Assembly: GCA_026417115.1 (NCBI GenBank)
Contig: JAOADW010000009.1
Span: 1 to 64,000 of the forward strand
DNA: 64,000 bases
Direction of reading: 5' to 3'
From: Rhodocyclaceae bacterium
GTDB taxonomy: Bacteria > Pseudomonadota > Gammaproteobacteria > Burkholderiales > Rhodocyclaceae
Position 1 is the first letter of the stretch. Each line of letters opens with the position of its first letter. This document shows, piece by piece, positions 10,566-19,026 of the stretch. Position numbers and translations under genes: made by a program. The notes under the pieces are model-generated. The model saw nothing but the letters and a program-made list of their open reading frames with translations, made no database searches and was not told the origin of the DNA.

Positions 10566-12920
10566 ATGCGCGAGGCGGTCTTTGCATTCACAGTGGGCGT
10601 GCTCTTGTTGCAATGGCAGCCGCAGTTGCCGGAAGGCTACTGGTTTTGGCTTCTCGCGGCCTTGGGTGTCGCCGCTTGCGCCTTTCAACGCTTTGGCCTT
10701 TTTCTGCTTGGAGCGGCGTTGCTTGGCTTCGCCTGGGCGGGTTTGCGCGCTGAAGCGAGGCTTGCGGATGCTTTGCCGCTTTCCTGGGAAGGACGAGAGA
10801 TGATCGTGGTCGGCGTCGTCGAGGACTTGCCTCAGCCATCGGAGCACGGCGTTCGCTTTGCCTTCCGGGTAGAGCAAGCGAGCGGTCCGGCGCCGACGCG
10901 GCTTGCCCTGACATGGCGATATGGGGAGCCAAAAGGGAATGAAGAAGACGCGCCGCACTTAGGCCAGATGCGCTTGAAGGCGGCGCCCAAGGCAGGCGAG
11001 CGATGGCGGCTGTCGGTACGCCTGATGCGGCCACAGGGTACACTCAATTTCCATGGCTTCGATTACGAAGCGTGGCTTTTCGAACGCGGCATCCGCGCAA
11101 CAGGTCTAGTGCGTGAAGGGGCAGAGAATCGGCGTCTGGCGGCTGGCCCCGTAGGAATGCGTGGCGCAATCGACTGCATGCGGGAAACCGTCCGCGCACG
11201 CATCTTGGCTGCCTTCCCGGGGGTGGCCGGCGGTATCCTCGCAGCCTTGGCCATCGGTGATCAGAATGCAATTCCCCCTGAGTATTGGCAGCTTTTCGCG
11301 GCCACGGGCGTGACGCATCTGATGTCGATATCGGGTTTGCATGTAACGCTTTTCGGCGCCCTGCTGGGATGGGGCGTTTTTCGACTCTGGCGGCGACATG
11401 CGCGTTTGCCGCTCGTCATGCCGGCAGCGTCTGCTGCCGCCATCGCGACGTTCATCGGCGCAGGCGCCTATGCTGTCGTCGCTGGATTCGGTATTCCCGC
11501 GCAGCGTACCCTATACATGCTGGGCGTTACGGTAGTCGCCATGCTCAGTCGTCGCGCCCTGGCCTCTGCCGACATTTTGGCTTTGTCGCTTGGGGTAGTG
11601 CTGCTGATCGATCCATGGGCGGTGTTGGCAGCGGGGTTTTGGCTTTCGTTCGGCGCCGTTGCCTTGCTGCTCTTCATCTCTTCGGGACGCCTGGTTTCTC
11701 GACATTGGTTGCGCGAAGCAGTACGCGCCCAATGGGCGGTCACGCTGGGTTTGATTCCGGCGCTCCTGGTGTTGTTTCAACAGTTTTCCCTGGTGTCGCC
11801 GCTGGCCAATGCCGTCGCCATTCCCGTGGTGAGCTTTTTCATCACGCCGATGGCGCTCGTGGGTGGACTTGCGGGCGTTGAGGTTTTGCTGAAGCCGGCG
11901 GCGTGGGCAATTGAATTTTTGCTCGATTTCCTGCGTGCCTGCGCCTGGCTTCCTTTCTCGCTTTGGCAACAAGCCGCGCCGCCTCTCTGGGCGATTTCCC
12001 TTGCCGTGGTGGGCGTTCTATGGTGGCTGATGCCGCGCGGCTGGCCAGCACGTTGGTTGGGAGGCGTTTTTCTCTTGCCTGCGCTTGCCTATGTGCCAGA
12101 GCGCCCTGCTTTCGGCGAAGCATGGGTTACCGTGCTCGACGTCGGACAAGGACTCTCGGTGCATGTGCAGACTGCGCACCATGATCTCCTTTACGATGCC
12201 GGCCCTGCTTCTGCAGCCTTCGATGCCGGCAGCCGTATCGTTATCCCAAGCCTGCGCGCGATCGGCGTGCGCAGACTCGATGCAATGATCATCAGCCATG
12301 ACGACCGTGATCATTCCGGCGGTGCGATCTCTGTGCTTTCCGCCCTGCCGGTGGATGTGCTGCTTGCGCCGAAAGCCTATGGCTCTACCCATGAGGCGAG
12401 GCCATGCCTTGCTGGACAAAGTTGGGTCTGGGATGGCGTGCGATTTCATCTCCTCCATCCGCCCAGCGAGGATTTCGGCATGGGCGCATCCGACAATACT
12501 CGCAGCTGTGTGGTGAAAATCGAGACGCCTCTGGGCGCAAGGGCGCTCTTGCCAGGGGATCTCGAGGGCGCTGCGGAAAGATTCTTGCTTGCCCGCGAGC
12601 GGGAAAGCCTGGCCGCAGAGCTCTTGATTGCCGCGCATCACGGTGCGAGAAACACGGCTTCGGCGGATTTTCTTGCGGCCGTGCGCCCCGAGGTGGTCGT
12701 GATCCCCGTCGGCTATCGTAACCGCTTTGGGCATCCCCATCCGGCCACATTGACGCGTTTCAAAACCTATGCGCAGCAGGTGCTGCGCAGCGATTGGCAT
12801 GGCGCCGTGCGCGTGCGCTTGTCTGCGCGCGCGGAAGTCGTTGCGCGTGCGCGCGACGAACGCCGCCGTTACTGGCACAATGCCCATGAATCCGCAGTCT
12901 ATGCTTTTGCTTCGCCATGA
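10566..12920 (+). CDS. comEC: DNA internalization / competence protein ComEC (Rec2)
   Basis: ComEC forms the inner-membrane channel for single-stranded DNA in natural transformation. The ATG at 10566 gives 784 aa starting MREAVFAFTVGVLLLQ. N-terminal membrane segments are followed by an OB-type DUF4131 region, then the multi-pass Competence domain (ITHLMSISGLHVTLFGALLG, about 250-500). A C-terminal metallo-beta-lactamase domain has ISHDDRDHSGG and AAHHGARN. All domains are intact, so the gene looks functional. The 3' end overlaps the following hydrolase by 4 bp (ATGA). Confidence 0.94.
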   Translation: MREAVFAFTVGVLLLQWQPQLPEGYWFWLLAALGVAACAFQRFGLFLLGAALLGFAWAGLRAEARLADALPLSWEGREMIVVGVVEDLPQPSEHGVRFAFRVEQASGPAPTRLALTWRYGEPKGNEEDAPHLGQMRLKAAPKAGERWRLSVRLMRPQGTLNFHGFDYEAWLFERGIRATGLVREGAENRRLAAGPVGMRGAIDCMRETVRARILAAFPGVAGGILAALAIGDQNAIPPEYWQLFAATGVTHLMSISGLHVTLFGALLGWGVFRLWRRHARLPLVMPAASAAAIATFIGAGAYAVVAGFGIPAQRTLYMLGVTVVAMLSRRALASADILALSLGVVLLIDPWAVLAAGFWLSFGAVALLLFISSGRLVSRHWLREAVRAQWAVTLGLIPALLVLFQQFSLVSPLANAVAIPVVSFFITPMALVGGLAGVEVLLKPAAWAIEFLLDFLRACAWLPFSLWQQAAPPLWAISLAVVGVLWWLMPRGWPARWLGGVFLLPALAYVPERPAFGEAWVTVLDVGQGLSVHVQTAHHDLLYDAGPASAAFDAGSRIVIPSLRAIGVRRLDAMIISHDDRDHSGGAISVLSALPVDVLLAPKAYGSTHEARPCLAGQSWVWDGVRFHLLHPPSEDFGMGASDNTRSCVVKIETPLGARALLPGDLEGAAERFLLARERESLAAELLIAAHHGARNTASADFLAAVRPEVVVIPVGYRNRFGHPHPATLTRFKTYAQQVLRSDWHGAVRVRLSARAEVVARARDERRRYWHNAHESAVYAFASP

Positions 12921-13789
12921 AAGAGCCGATCATCCAAAGCGTTTTGTGTCTTTCTCCGGCTGGCTTCCATCGTATGGTCTATTACGAATGGGGGGAACCA
13001 GACAATCCGCGGCTGCTTCTCTGTGTCCATGGTTTGACGCGAACTGGGCGTGATTTCGATAGGCTGGCGCAAGCGCTCGCCGATGGCTATCGGGTGGTTT
13101 GTCCGGACGTCGTGGGTCGGGGTCGCTCCGACTGGCTGAGGGATGCGCGCCATTATGCATTGACGCAATATGCACAGGACATGACGGCGCTGATTGCCCG
13201 TCTCGGCGTCGAGAAAGTCGATTGGCTTGGCACTTCGATGGGGGGCATGATTGGCATGTATCTCGCCGCCCAAGAGGGGACCCCCATCCGTCGCCTGATC
13301 CTCAACGACATCGGCGGGGTAATTCCCGCCGCCGCCTTGCAACGGATTGGCGAATATGTCGGCAAGGAAATAAGCTTCGCGACGAGGGAGGAGGCCGAAG
13401 CCTATCTACGCGGCATTTGCGCTTCTTTCGGCCGACTCGACGCCGAGCAATGGCGACATTTGACGCATCATTCGCTGCGCCATGATGCGGATGGACGTTT
13501 GCGCTTTTGCTACGATCCCGCAATCGCTGCGCCTTATCGCAGCATGGCGCAGGGGGAGGGTGGTTTCCAAGACATCGTGCTCTGGCCGCTTTATGATTCG
13601 GTGCGCTGCCCAACCCTCGTGATTCGTGGCGCACAATCGGATCTGCTGTTACCCGAGATCGCGCGTGAGATGCAGAGTCGCGGACCTCATGCCGAAGTCG
13701 TCGAAGTTCCCGATGTCGGACATGCGCCGATGTTCATGACGGAAGCCCAAATCGCCATTGTGCGCGAGTGGCTCTCGCGGCCGTGTTAG
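12917..13789 (+). CDS. Alpha/beta-fold hydrolase
   Basis: A 290-aa serine hydrolase of the alpha/beta fold. The nucleophile elbow is GTSMGG with S107, an oxyanion-side HG motif is in LLCVHGLTRTG, and the catalytic His is H269 in VPDVGHAP. It has no signal peptide, so it is probably cytoplasmic. The substrate cannot be told from sequence; related proteins are annotated as esterases or haloalkane-dehalogenase-like. It is coupled to comEC by a 4-bp overlap. Confidence 0.88.
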   Translation: MKEPIIQSVLCLSPAGFHRMVYYEWGEPDNPRLLLCVHGLTRTGRDFDRLAQALADGYRVVCPDVVGRGRSDWLRDARHYALTQYAQDMTALIARLGVEKVDWLGTSMGGMIGMYLAAQEGTPIRRLILNDIGGVIPAAALQRIGEYVGKEISFATREEAEAYLRGICASFGRLDAEQWRHLTHHSLRHDADGRLRFCYDPAIAAPYRSMAQGEGGFQDIVLWPLYDSVRCPTLVIRGAQSDLLLPEIAREMQSRGPHAEVVEVPDVGHAPMFMTEAQIAIVREWLSRPC

Positions 13790-13792
13790 ACT
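13784..13792 (+). promoter_or_regulatory. Extended -10 promoter for the SRP RNA gene
   Basis: TGTTAGACT fits an extended -10 (TGn plus TAGACT, four of six to consensus). It lies 7 nt upstream of the predicted 5' end of the RNA and overlaps the hydrolase stop codon. No convincing -35 is visible. Confidence 0.4.
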
Positions 13793-13798
13793 TCGCTC

Positions 13799-13895
<97 letters not shown>

Positions 13896-13990
13896 TTTTC
13901 TTTTCGTTACATTTGGTGCGGCGCAAGCAATAATCGATTTACAGCCGCGCGTTGTAATGTCCTCCGTGTTCAACGCAAATGGAGGATCTC

Positions 13991-14470
13991 ATGATGAGCA
14001 AGAAAATCACCGTGGGTGTTGTGTGCCTGATGCTGGCGGCGACGAGCTGGGCTGGTCCAGGACGGGGCTGCCAGGGGCCCTTTGCATGGGAAGACATGCC
14101 GATGGGCCGGGCCGTCGCTCGCCCCGGAGACCCTGTTCAACGTATCGACCGTCATCTCGCCTATCTCAAGGATCAGCTCGGCATCACGGCCGAGCAGGAG
14201 CCGCTCTGGCAAGCCTATGTCGAGAAAGCGAGAGCCGAGCTTGGCAAAGGCAGGGCCTTGCAATGGGACGCCGCCGCCGAGAGCCTTCCGCTCCCTGAGC
14301 GCTTCGCACGCATGGAAAAAGCCATGGAAGATCGGTTGACGGCGATCAAGGAAGTCCATGCGGCGTTTTTGCGCCTCTATGAAACGCTCAGCAGCGAGCA
14401 AAAGGCGCGTGCTGACCGTCTTTTGGGGCAACGCATGAGGCGCGCGCCCGCCCCTCTGCCGAAAGGCTGA
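13991..14470 (+). CDS. Spy/CpxP-like (LTXXQ family) periplasmic protein
   Basis: The protein has a signal peptide (MMSKKITVGVVCLMLAATSWA, cut after SWA). Two LTXXQ-like repeats follow, LGITAEQEPLW (about residues 59-69) and LSSEQKARADRLL, separated by amphipathic helices. This is the pattern of Spy/CpxP envelope-stress chaperones. The start at 13991 (159 aa) is preferred over the ATG at 13979 because GGAGG (13981-13985) sits 5 nt before it. It ends at the base just before the ftsH stop on the opposite strand, with no gap. Confidence 0.82.
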   Translation: MMSKKITVGVVCLMLAATSWAGPGRGCQGPFAWEDMPMGRAVARPGDPVQRIDRHLAYLKDQLGITAEQEPLWQAYVEKARAELGKGRALQWDAAAESLPLPERFARMEKAMEDRLTAIKEVHAAFLRLYETLSSEQKARADRLLGQRMRRAPAPLPKG

Positions 14471-16288
14471 TCACGCGGGCGGCGTTTCCTCGACGAGCGC
14501 GCGAATCGCTGCCTCGTCGAGGGTTTCTTTCTCGAGGAGCAGTTTGGCGCCGCGCTCGAGCAAAGCGCGTTTGGATTCGAGGATTTCGGTCGCCCGCGCG
14601 AAGGCGCTCATCACGATCGCACGGATTGCAGCGTCGATGCGATGCTGGGTGGCTTCCGCGACCTTGCAGCCGCCGCTCGTGAGCTCTGGAACATCCAAAA
14701 AGCGCGGACGTTGCGCTTCGAAGGCGATGAAGCCGAGATCCTCATCGAAACCGAAGCGCGTGACCATGTCGCGCGCGATGTCGGTGGCGCGGGCGATGTC
14801 ATCCGCGGCTCCGGTCGAGTATTCGCCGAAGATGAGTTTTTCAGCGGCGCGCCCTCCCAGCAAGACGGCGATCTTATTTTCGAGATCGCGACGCGTCATC
14901 AGATAGCGATCTTCAGTCGGGCGCTGGATCGTATAGCCCAGTGCGCCAATGCCGCGGGGAACGATGGAAATCTTATGCACGGGGTCGGACCCAGGCAAAG
15001 ATAAAGCGACCAACGCATGGCCCATCTCGTGATAAGCCACGGTTTCGCGTTCGCGTGGCGAAAGCATGCGATTCTTTTTCTCGAGCCCGGCGATGATGCG
15101 CTCGATCGCCATCGTGAAGTCCTGCATTTCCACAGCGCTGCCGCCGCGGCGAGTAGCGGCAAGCGCGGCTTCATTGACCAGGTTGGCGAGATCGGCGCCG
15201 GAAAACCCGGTGGTCAATCCGGCCACCTTGTCGAGATCGACATCGGGCGCAAGGCGTATTTTCCTGGCATGGACGGCAAGGATCTGCGCGCGTCCTTTTT
15301 TATCGGGTCGATCGACGAGCACTTGTCGATCGAAACGGCCAGCACGCAGCAGCGCAGGATCGAGGATCTCTGGCCGGTTGGTGGCTGCGAGGATGATCAG
15401 ACCGACTGAGGAATCGAATCCATCCATTTCGGTGAGCAATTGGTTCAACGTTTGCTCGCGCTCATCGTGTCCACCGATCGGTCCCGCGACCCCTCGCGCG
15501 CGGCCCAATGCGTCGAGCTCGTCGATGAAGATGATCGCCGGTGCTTTTTGTCGCGCCTGCTCGAAAAGGTCCCGCACGCGGGCGGCCCCCACGCCCACGA
15601 ACATTTCGACGAACTCCGAACCCGAAATCGAGAAAAACGGCACGCCGGCTTCGCCAGCCACGGCTTTTGCAAGCAAAGTCTTGCCGGTGCCTGGGGGACC
15701 CACGAGCAATACGCCTTTCGGGATGCGAGCGCCTAAGCGTCCATATTCTTGCGGGTGCTTGAGAAAATCGACGATCTCGGCGAGTTCTGCTTTCGCTTCA
15801 TCGACGCCGGCGACGTCTTCGAAAGTGACGCCGGTGTCTTTTTCCACATAGACCTTGGCTCGGCTCTTGCCAATCGTCATGAAACCGCCCATGCCTTGCT
15901 TGTCGACGAATTTGCGAAAGAGAAAGAACCAGACTGCGAAGAAAACCACCACCGGCACGATCCAAGAGAGAAGGTCCCGGAGAAAGGTGCTCTCGACGAC
16001 ACGGGTATACGGCACATGGTATTGCGAGAGGCGTTCGGCGAGATCGGGTTCGACACGATTGGCGATGATTACCGTCTTGCCTTTCGCATCGGGCGCCTTG
16101 AGTTTGCCGGTCAGGGTGCGATCGGAAACGATGACCTCCGCGACCCTGCCTTGAGCGAGGGCTTGTTCGAACTCGCTGTAGGGCACTGCTTCGATCGTGC
16201 GCGCAGTTTGCCACCAATCTTGCAGCAAAAGGATCAGGAAGAAAGCAAACAGCCAATAGGTGAGGTTCCAGCGGGCTTGTGGCTCCAT
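14471..16288 (-). CDS. ftsH: ATP-dependent zinc metalloprotease FtsH
   Basis: FtsH is a membrane-anchored AAA+ protease that degrades misassembled membrane proteins and short-lived regulators. The 605-aa protein has two membrane segments (about 10-24 and 107-125) flanking a small periplasmic domain. Walker A GPPGTGKT is at 196-203 and the second region of homology ends in [18 protein letters not shown]. The zinc site is HEMGH (H419, E420, H423), where most FtsH have HEAGH. It is not next to rlmE/folP/glmM, the usual ftsH neighbours, so it may be a second paralogue. Confidence 0.94.
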   Translation of the reverse strand: MEPQARWNLTYWLFAFFLILLLQDWWQTARTIEAVPYSEFEQALAQGRVAEVIVSDRTLTGKLKAPDAKGKTVIIANRVEPDLAERLSQYHVPYTRVVESTFLRDLLSWIVPVVVFFAVWFFLFRKFVDKQGMGGFMTIGKSRAKVYVEKDTGVTFEDVAGVDEAKAELAEIVDFLKHPQEYGRLGARIPKGVLLVGPPGTGKTLLAKAVAGEAGVPFFSISGSEFVEMFVGVGAARVRDLFEQARQKAPAIIFIDELDALGRARGVAGPIGGHDEREQTLNQLLTEMDGFDSSVGLIILAATNRPEILDPALLRAGRFDRQVLVDRPDKKGRAQILAVHARKIRLAPDVDLDKVAGLTTGFSGADLANLVNEAALAATRRGGSAVEMQDFTMAIERIIAGLEKKNRMLSPRERETVAYHEMGHALVALSLPGSDPVHKISIVPRGIGALGYTIQRPTEDRYLMTRRDLENKIAVLLGGRAAEKLIFGEYSTGAADDIARATDIARDMVTRFGFDEDLGFIAFEAQRPRFLDVPELTSGGCKVAEATQHRIDAAIRAIVMSAFARATEILESKRALLERGAKLLLEKETLDEAAIRALVEETPPA

Positions 16289-16377
16289 AGTGTGGCCTTT
16301 CGCAATCAGAAAAGTATTTTGTTGGAAAGATGGCGGCGGAAAGTCGGCGTGTCAATGGCGAAGAGTAAAATAATTCC

Positions 16378-17994
16378 ATGAGCTACCTCGTTCTGGCGCG
16401 CAAATGGCGGCCCAAATCATTTGATGCCCTGGTTGGGCAGGAGCATGTCGTGCGCGCTCTCACCCATGCCCTCGAAGAGGGGCGGCTGCATCATGCCTAT
16501 CTTTTCACCGGCACACGCGGCGTCGGTAAGACGACGATCGCGAGAATCTTCGCCAAGGCGCTGAATTGTGCGCACGGCGTGACTGCCAAGCCCTGTGGCG
16601 CTTGCACTCCCTGCGTCGAGATCGATGCCGGGCGCTTCATCGACTATGTGGAAATGGATGCGGCGTCTAACCGCGGCGTCGAGGACATAGCGGCCCTGTT
16701 GGAAAAGGCGGCCTATGCGCCCAATAGCGGGCGCTATAAGGTCTATATGATCGACGAAGTGCATCAGCTCTCTGGCCATGCCTTCAACGCCATGTTGAAA
16801 ACGCTCGAGGAGCCGCCCGAGCACGTGAAATTCATCCTGGCCACGACCGATCCGCAAAAAATACCGGTCACGGTCCTCTCCCGCTGTTTGCAGTTCAATT
16901 TGAAACACCTACCGCCGAGCCTGATTCAAGAGCATCTGGGCAGAGTGCTCGCCGCGGAGGGAATTTCCTTCGAGGCCTCCGCATTGGCGCAGTTGGCCAA
17001 AGCGGCAGCAGGCTCCATGCGCGATGCGCTCTCTCTCTTGGATCAGGCCATTGCGCATGGCGGCGGGTGCGTGCGCGAAGCAGACGTGCGCGCGATGCTC
17101 GGCGTCGCCGACGAAGAACGATTATTCGCCATGCTCTCGGCGCTCGCGGAGGGGAAGGCTGCCGCGCTGCTCGCGATCGCGCAGGAAATGGAATCGACAA
17201 GCTACGATTTCGGTCTTGCGCTGAACGAGCTGGCGACCTTGCTGCATCGCATCGCCCTCATGCAATTTGCGCCCGAGGCGATCATCGACCCCGTCGAGCG
17301 AGAAAAGCTTGCCCCTTATGCGCGGCGTTTCGATGCAGAAACACTCCAGCTTTATTACCAAATCGTCGTGCATGGCCGTAAGGAGCTGCCGCTTGCGCCC
17401 GACGAAGCGAGCGGGTTCTCGATGACGCTCTTGCGCTTGCTTGCCTTTCGTCCCGAAGACGCGCAGCGTGGGGAAAAAAGCGCCGACGTGAAGACGCCCT
17501 GCCGGCCGGAAGGAAGCCAGCAGGGAGCAGAGGAAGGCATGATGCCGGCGAATGCCCAGTTTGCCCCGGCGCCAGAGGAAGCGACGCAGACGAGTGCGAC
17601 TCCAGAAGACGCCGGAGGCGGAGATTGGCATGCCTTGGTTGGGCGGCTTGGGCTTTCTGGGACAGCGCGCCAGCTTGCCAACCATTGCGAACTCGTGGAG
17701 CGCGTCGGCGACCGCATCGTCTTGCGTTTGTCTCCTGCCCACAAGTTTTTGGCTGGAAAGCTGCAGCAAGACAAGTTGCGGGAAGCGTTGAGTCACTATT
17801 TGGGCGTACCCATCTCACTCGACATTCAATTGGCCAAACCCCAGGGAACGACGCCGGCGGAGCAGCGCCGGAAAGAGCAGGAGGCCCGTCAAGAAAAAGC
17901 CATCGCAGCCATCGAGGGTGATCCCTTTGTCGCTGAGGTCTGTGATCTTTTCGACGCGGAGATCATCGATTCGACCATCAAACCCGTAGAGTAG
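16378..17994 (+). CDS. dnaX: DNA polymerase III subunit gamma/tau
   Basis: DnaX is the clamp-loader ATPase of the replisome. The protein has 538 aa. Walker A GTRGVGKT is at 45-52, the zinc module has Cys 64, 73, 76 and 79, and the SRC motif is in VTVLSRCLQF. A Pro/Glu-rich linker (about 365-415) separates these from a tau-type C-terminal domain. I did not find an obvious A/T slippery stretch for producing gamma, so only tau may be made. dnaX-ybaB is a conserved pair; the gap to ybaB is 9 bp. Confidence 0.96.
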   Translation: MSYLVLARKWRPKSFDALVGQEHVVRALTHALEEGRLHHAYLFTGTRGVGKTTIARIFAKALNCAHGVTAKPCGACTPCVEIDAGRFIDYVEMDAASNRGVEDIAALLEKAAYAPNSGRYKVYMIDEVHQLSGHAFNAMLKTLEEPPEHVKFILATTDPQKIPVTVLSRCLQFNLKHLPPSLIQEHLGRVLAAEGISFEASALAQLAKAAAGSMRDALSLLDQAIAHGGGCVREADVRAMLGVADEERLFAMLSALAEGKAAALLAIAQEMESTSYDFGLALNELATLLHRIALMQFAPEAIIDPVEREKLAPYARRFDAETLQLYYQIVVHGRKELPLAPDEASGFSMTLLRLLAFRPEDAQRGEKSADVKTPCRPEGSQQGAEEGMMPANAQFAPAPEEATQTSATPEDAGGGDWHALVGRLGLSGTARQLANHCELVERVGDRIVLRLSPAHKFLAGKLQQDKLREALSHYLGVPISLDIQLAKPQGTTPAEQRRKEQEARQEKAIAAIEGDPFVAEVCDLFDAEIIDSTIKPVE

Positions 17995-18003
17995 AGGAGT
18001 ACG

Positions 18004-18330
18004 ATGCTGAACAAAGCCGGTCTCGCGCAGCTCATGAAGCAAGCGCAAAAGATGCAGGAAGCGATGCAAAAGGCCCAAGAAGAACTCGCAAGCCTCGAGG
18101 TCGAAGGGCAGTCGGGCGCTGGAGCCGTCAAGATCGTGATGACGGCCAAACACGACGTCAAACGCGTGAGCATCGATGCCTCGATCATGGACGACAAAGA
18201 AATGCTCGAAGATTTGATTGCGGCGGCCATCAATGACGCCAATCGCCGGGTCGAAGCATTGATTTCTGAAAAGATGGGGGCGTTCTCGGCAGGGTTGTCG
18301 TTGCCGGCAGGCATGAAATTGCCGTTCTAG
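18004..18330 (+). CDS. ybaB: Nucleoid-associated protein YbaB/EbfC
   Basis: A 108-aa small DNA-binding protein with the family's N-terminal Met/Lys/Gln-rich helix ([19 protein letters not shown]) and a beta-sheet core with [17 protein letters not shown]. It follows dnaX as in most proteobacteria. The recR gene that commonly comes next is not here; a tyrosine phosphatase gene follows after 2 bp. Confidence 0.95.
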   Translation: MLNKAGLAQLMKQAQKMQEAMQKAQEELASLEVEGQSGAGAVKIVMTAKHDVKRVSIDASIMDDKEMLEDLIAAAINDANRRVEALISEKMGAFSAGLSLPAGMKLPF

Positions 18331-18332
18331 CC

Positions 18333-18821
18333 GTGACGGAACGGATCTTGTTCGTGTGCATGGGCAACATCTGCCGATCTCCGACGGCAGAGGGGGTGGC
18401 CCGGGCCATGGCCCAGAAATGGGGGCTAGATCAGTGTTACGAATTCGATTCCGCCGGCACCCACGGCTATCACGTCGGCAGCCCGCCCGATCGCCGCGCC
18501 CAATGGGCTGCGGCCAAGCGGGGTTACGATCTTTCAGGACTGAGGGCGCGACAGGTCGAAATCGCCGATTTCCATCGCTTCGACCGCATTCTCGCGATGG
18601 ACTATGAAAATCTCTCCCAGCTTACCCATCTTTGCCCGCCGCAGGAACGGGGCAAACTCGGACTCTTGCTCCATTATGCGAAGACCGGGCTCGAAGAAGT
18701 GCCAGACCCCTATTACGGCGGTCCCGAAGGCTTCGAATACGTCCTTGATCTGATCGAACAAGCGATTGCGGGGCTCTTGGGACGTCCTGTGCGCAGCGCT
18801 TATGCGCCAGGGTCTCGATGA
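18333..18821 (+). CDS. Low-molecular-weight protein-tyrosine phosphatase
   Basis: The 162-aa protein has the P-loop VCMGNICRSP with catalytic C9 and R15 (CX5R) and the general-acid motif in VPDPYYGG, typical of arsenate-reductase-like LMW-PTPs. Translation begins with GTG at 18333, two bases after the ybaB stop, so it is probably read by coupling. Substrate unknown. Its C-terminus (RSAYAPGSR) runs close to the convergent rne 3' end. Confidence 0.92.
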   Translation: MTERILFVCMGNICRSPTAEGVARAMAQKWGLDQCYEFDSAGTHGYHVGSPPDRRAQWAAAKRGYDLSGLRARQVEIADFHRFDRILAMDYENLSQLTHLCPPQERGKLGLLLHYAKTGLEEVPDPYYGGPEGFEYVLDLIEQAIAGLLGRPVRSAYAPGSR

Positions 18822-19026
18822 ATTCGTCCTCTCACGTGGTGGTAGAGGGCCATGCTTGCCTCTTCTCTGCGCAACAGCCAGCGTGCGCGGCTATTCGTGC
18901 TGCGTGCGGAAATCTTGGCCAGCGTGCGCAGGGTGATTTCTACAGCATTGCCTTTGCGATCCAAGCTTGCGTGAAGTCTTGCGACGCCGGCGCCGGCGCG
19001 AAAGCCGTCGTCGGCGCCGCGGATTC

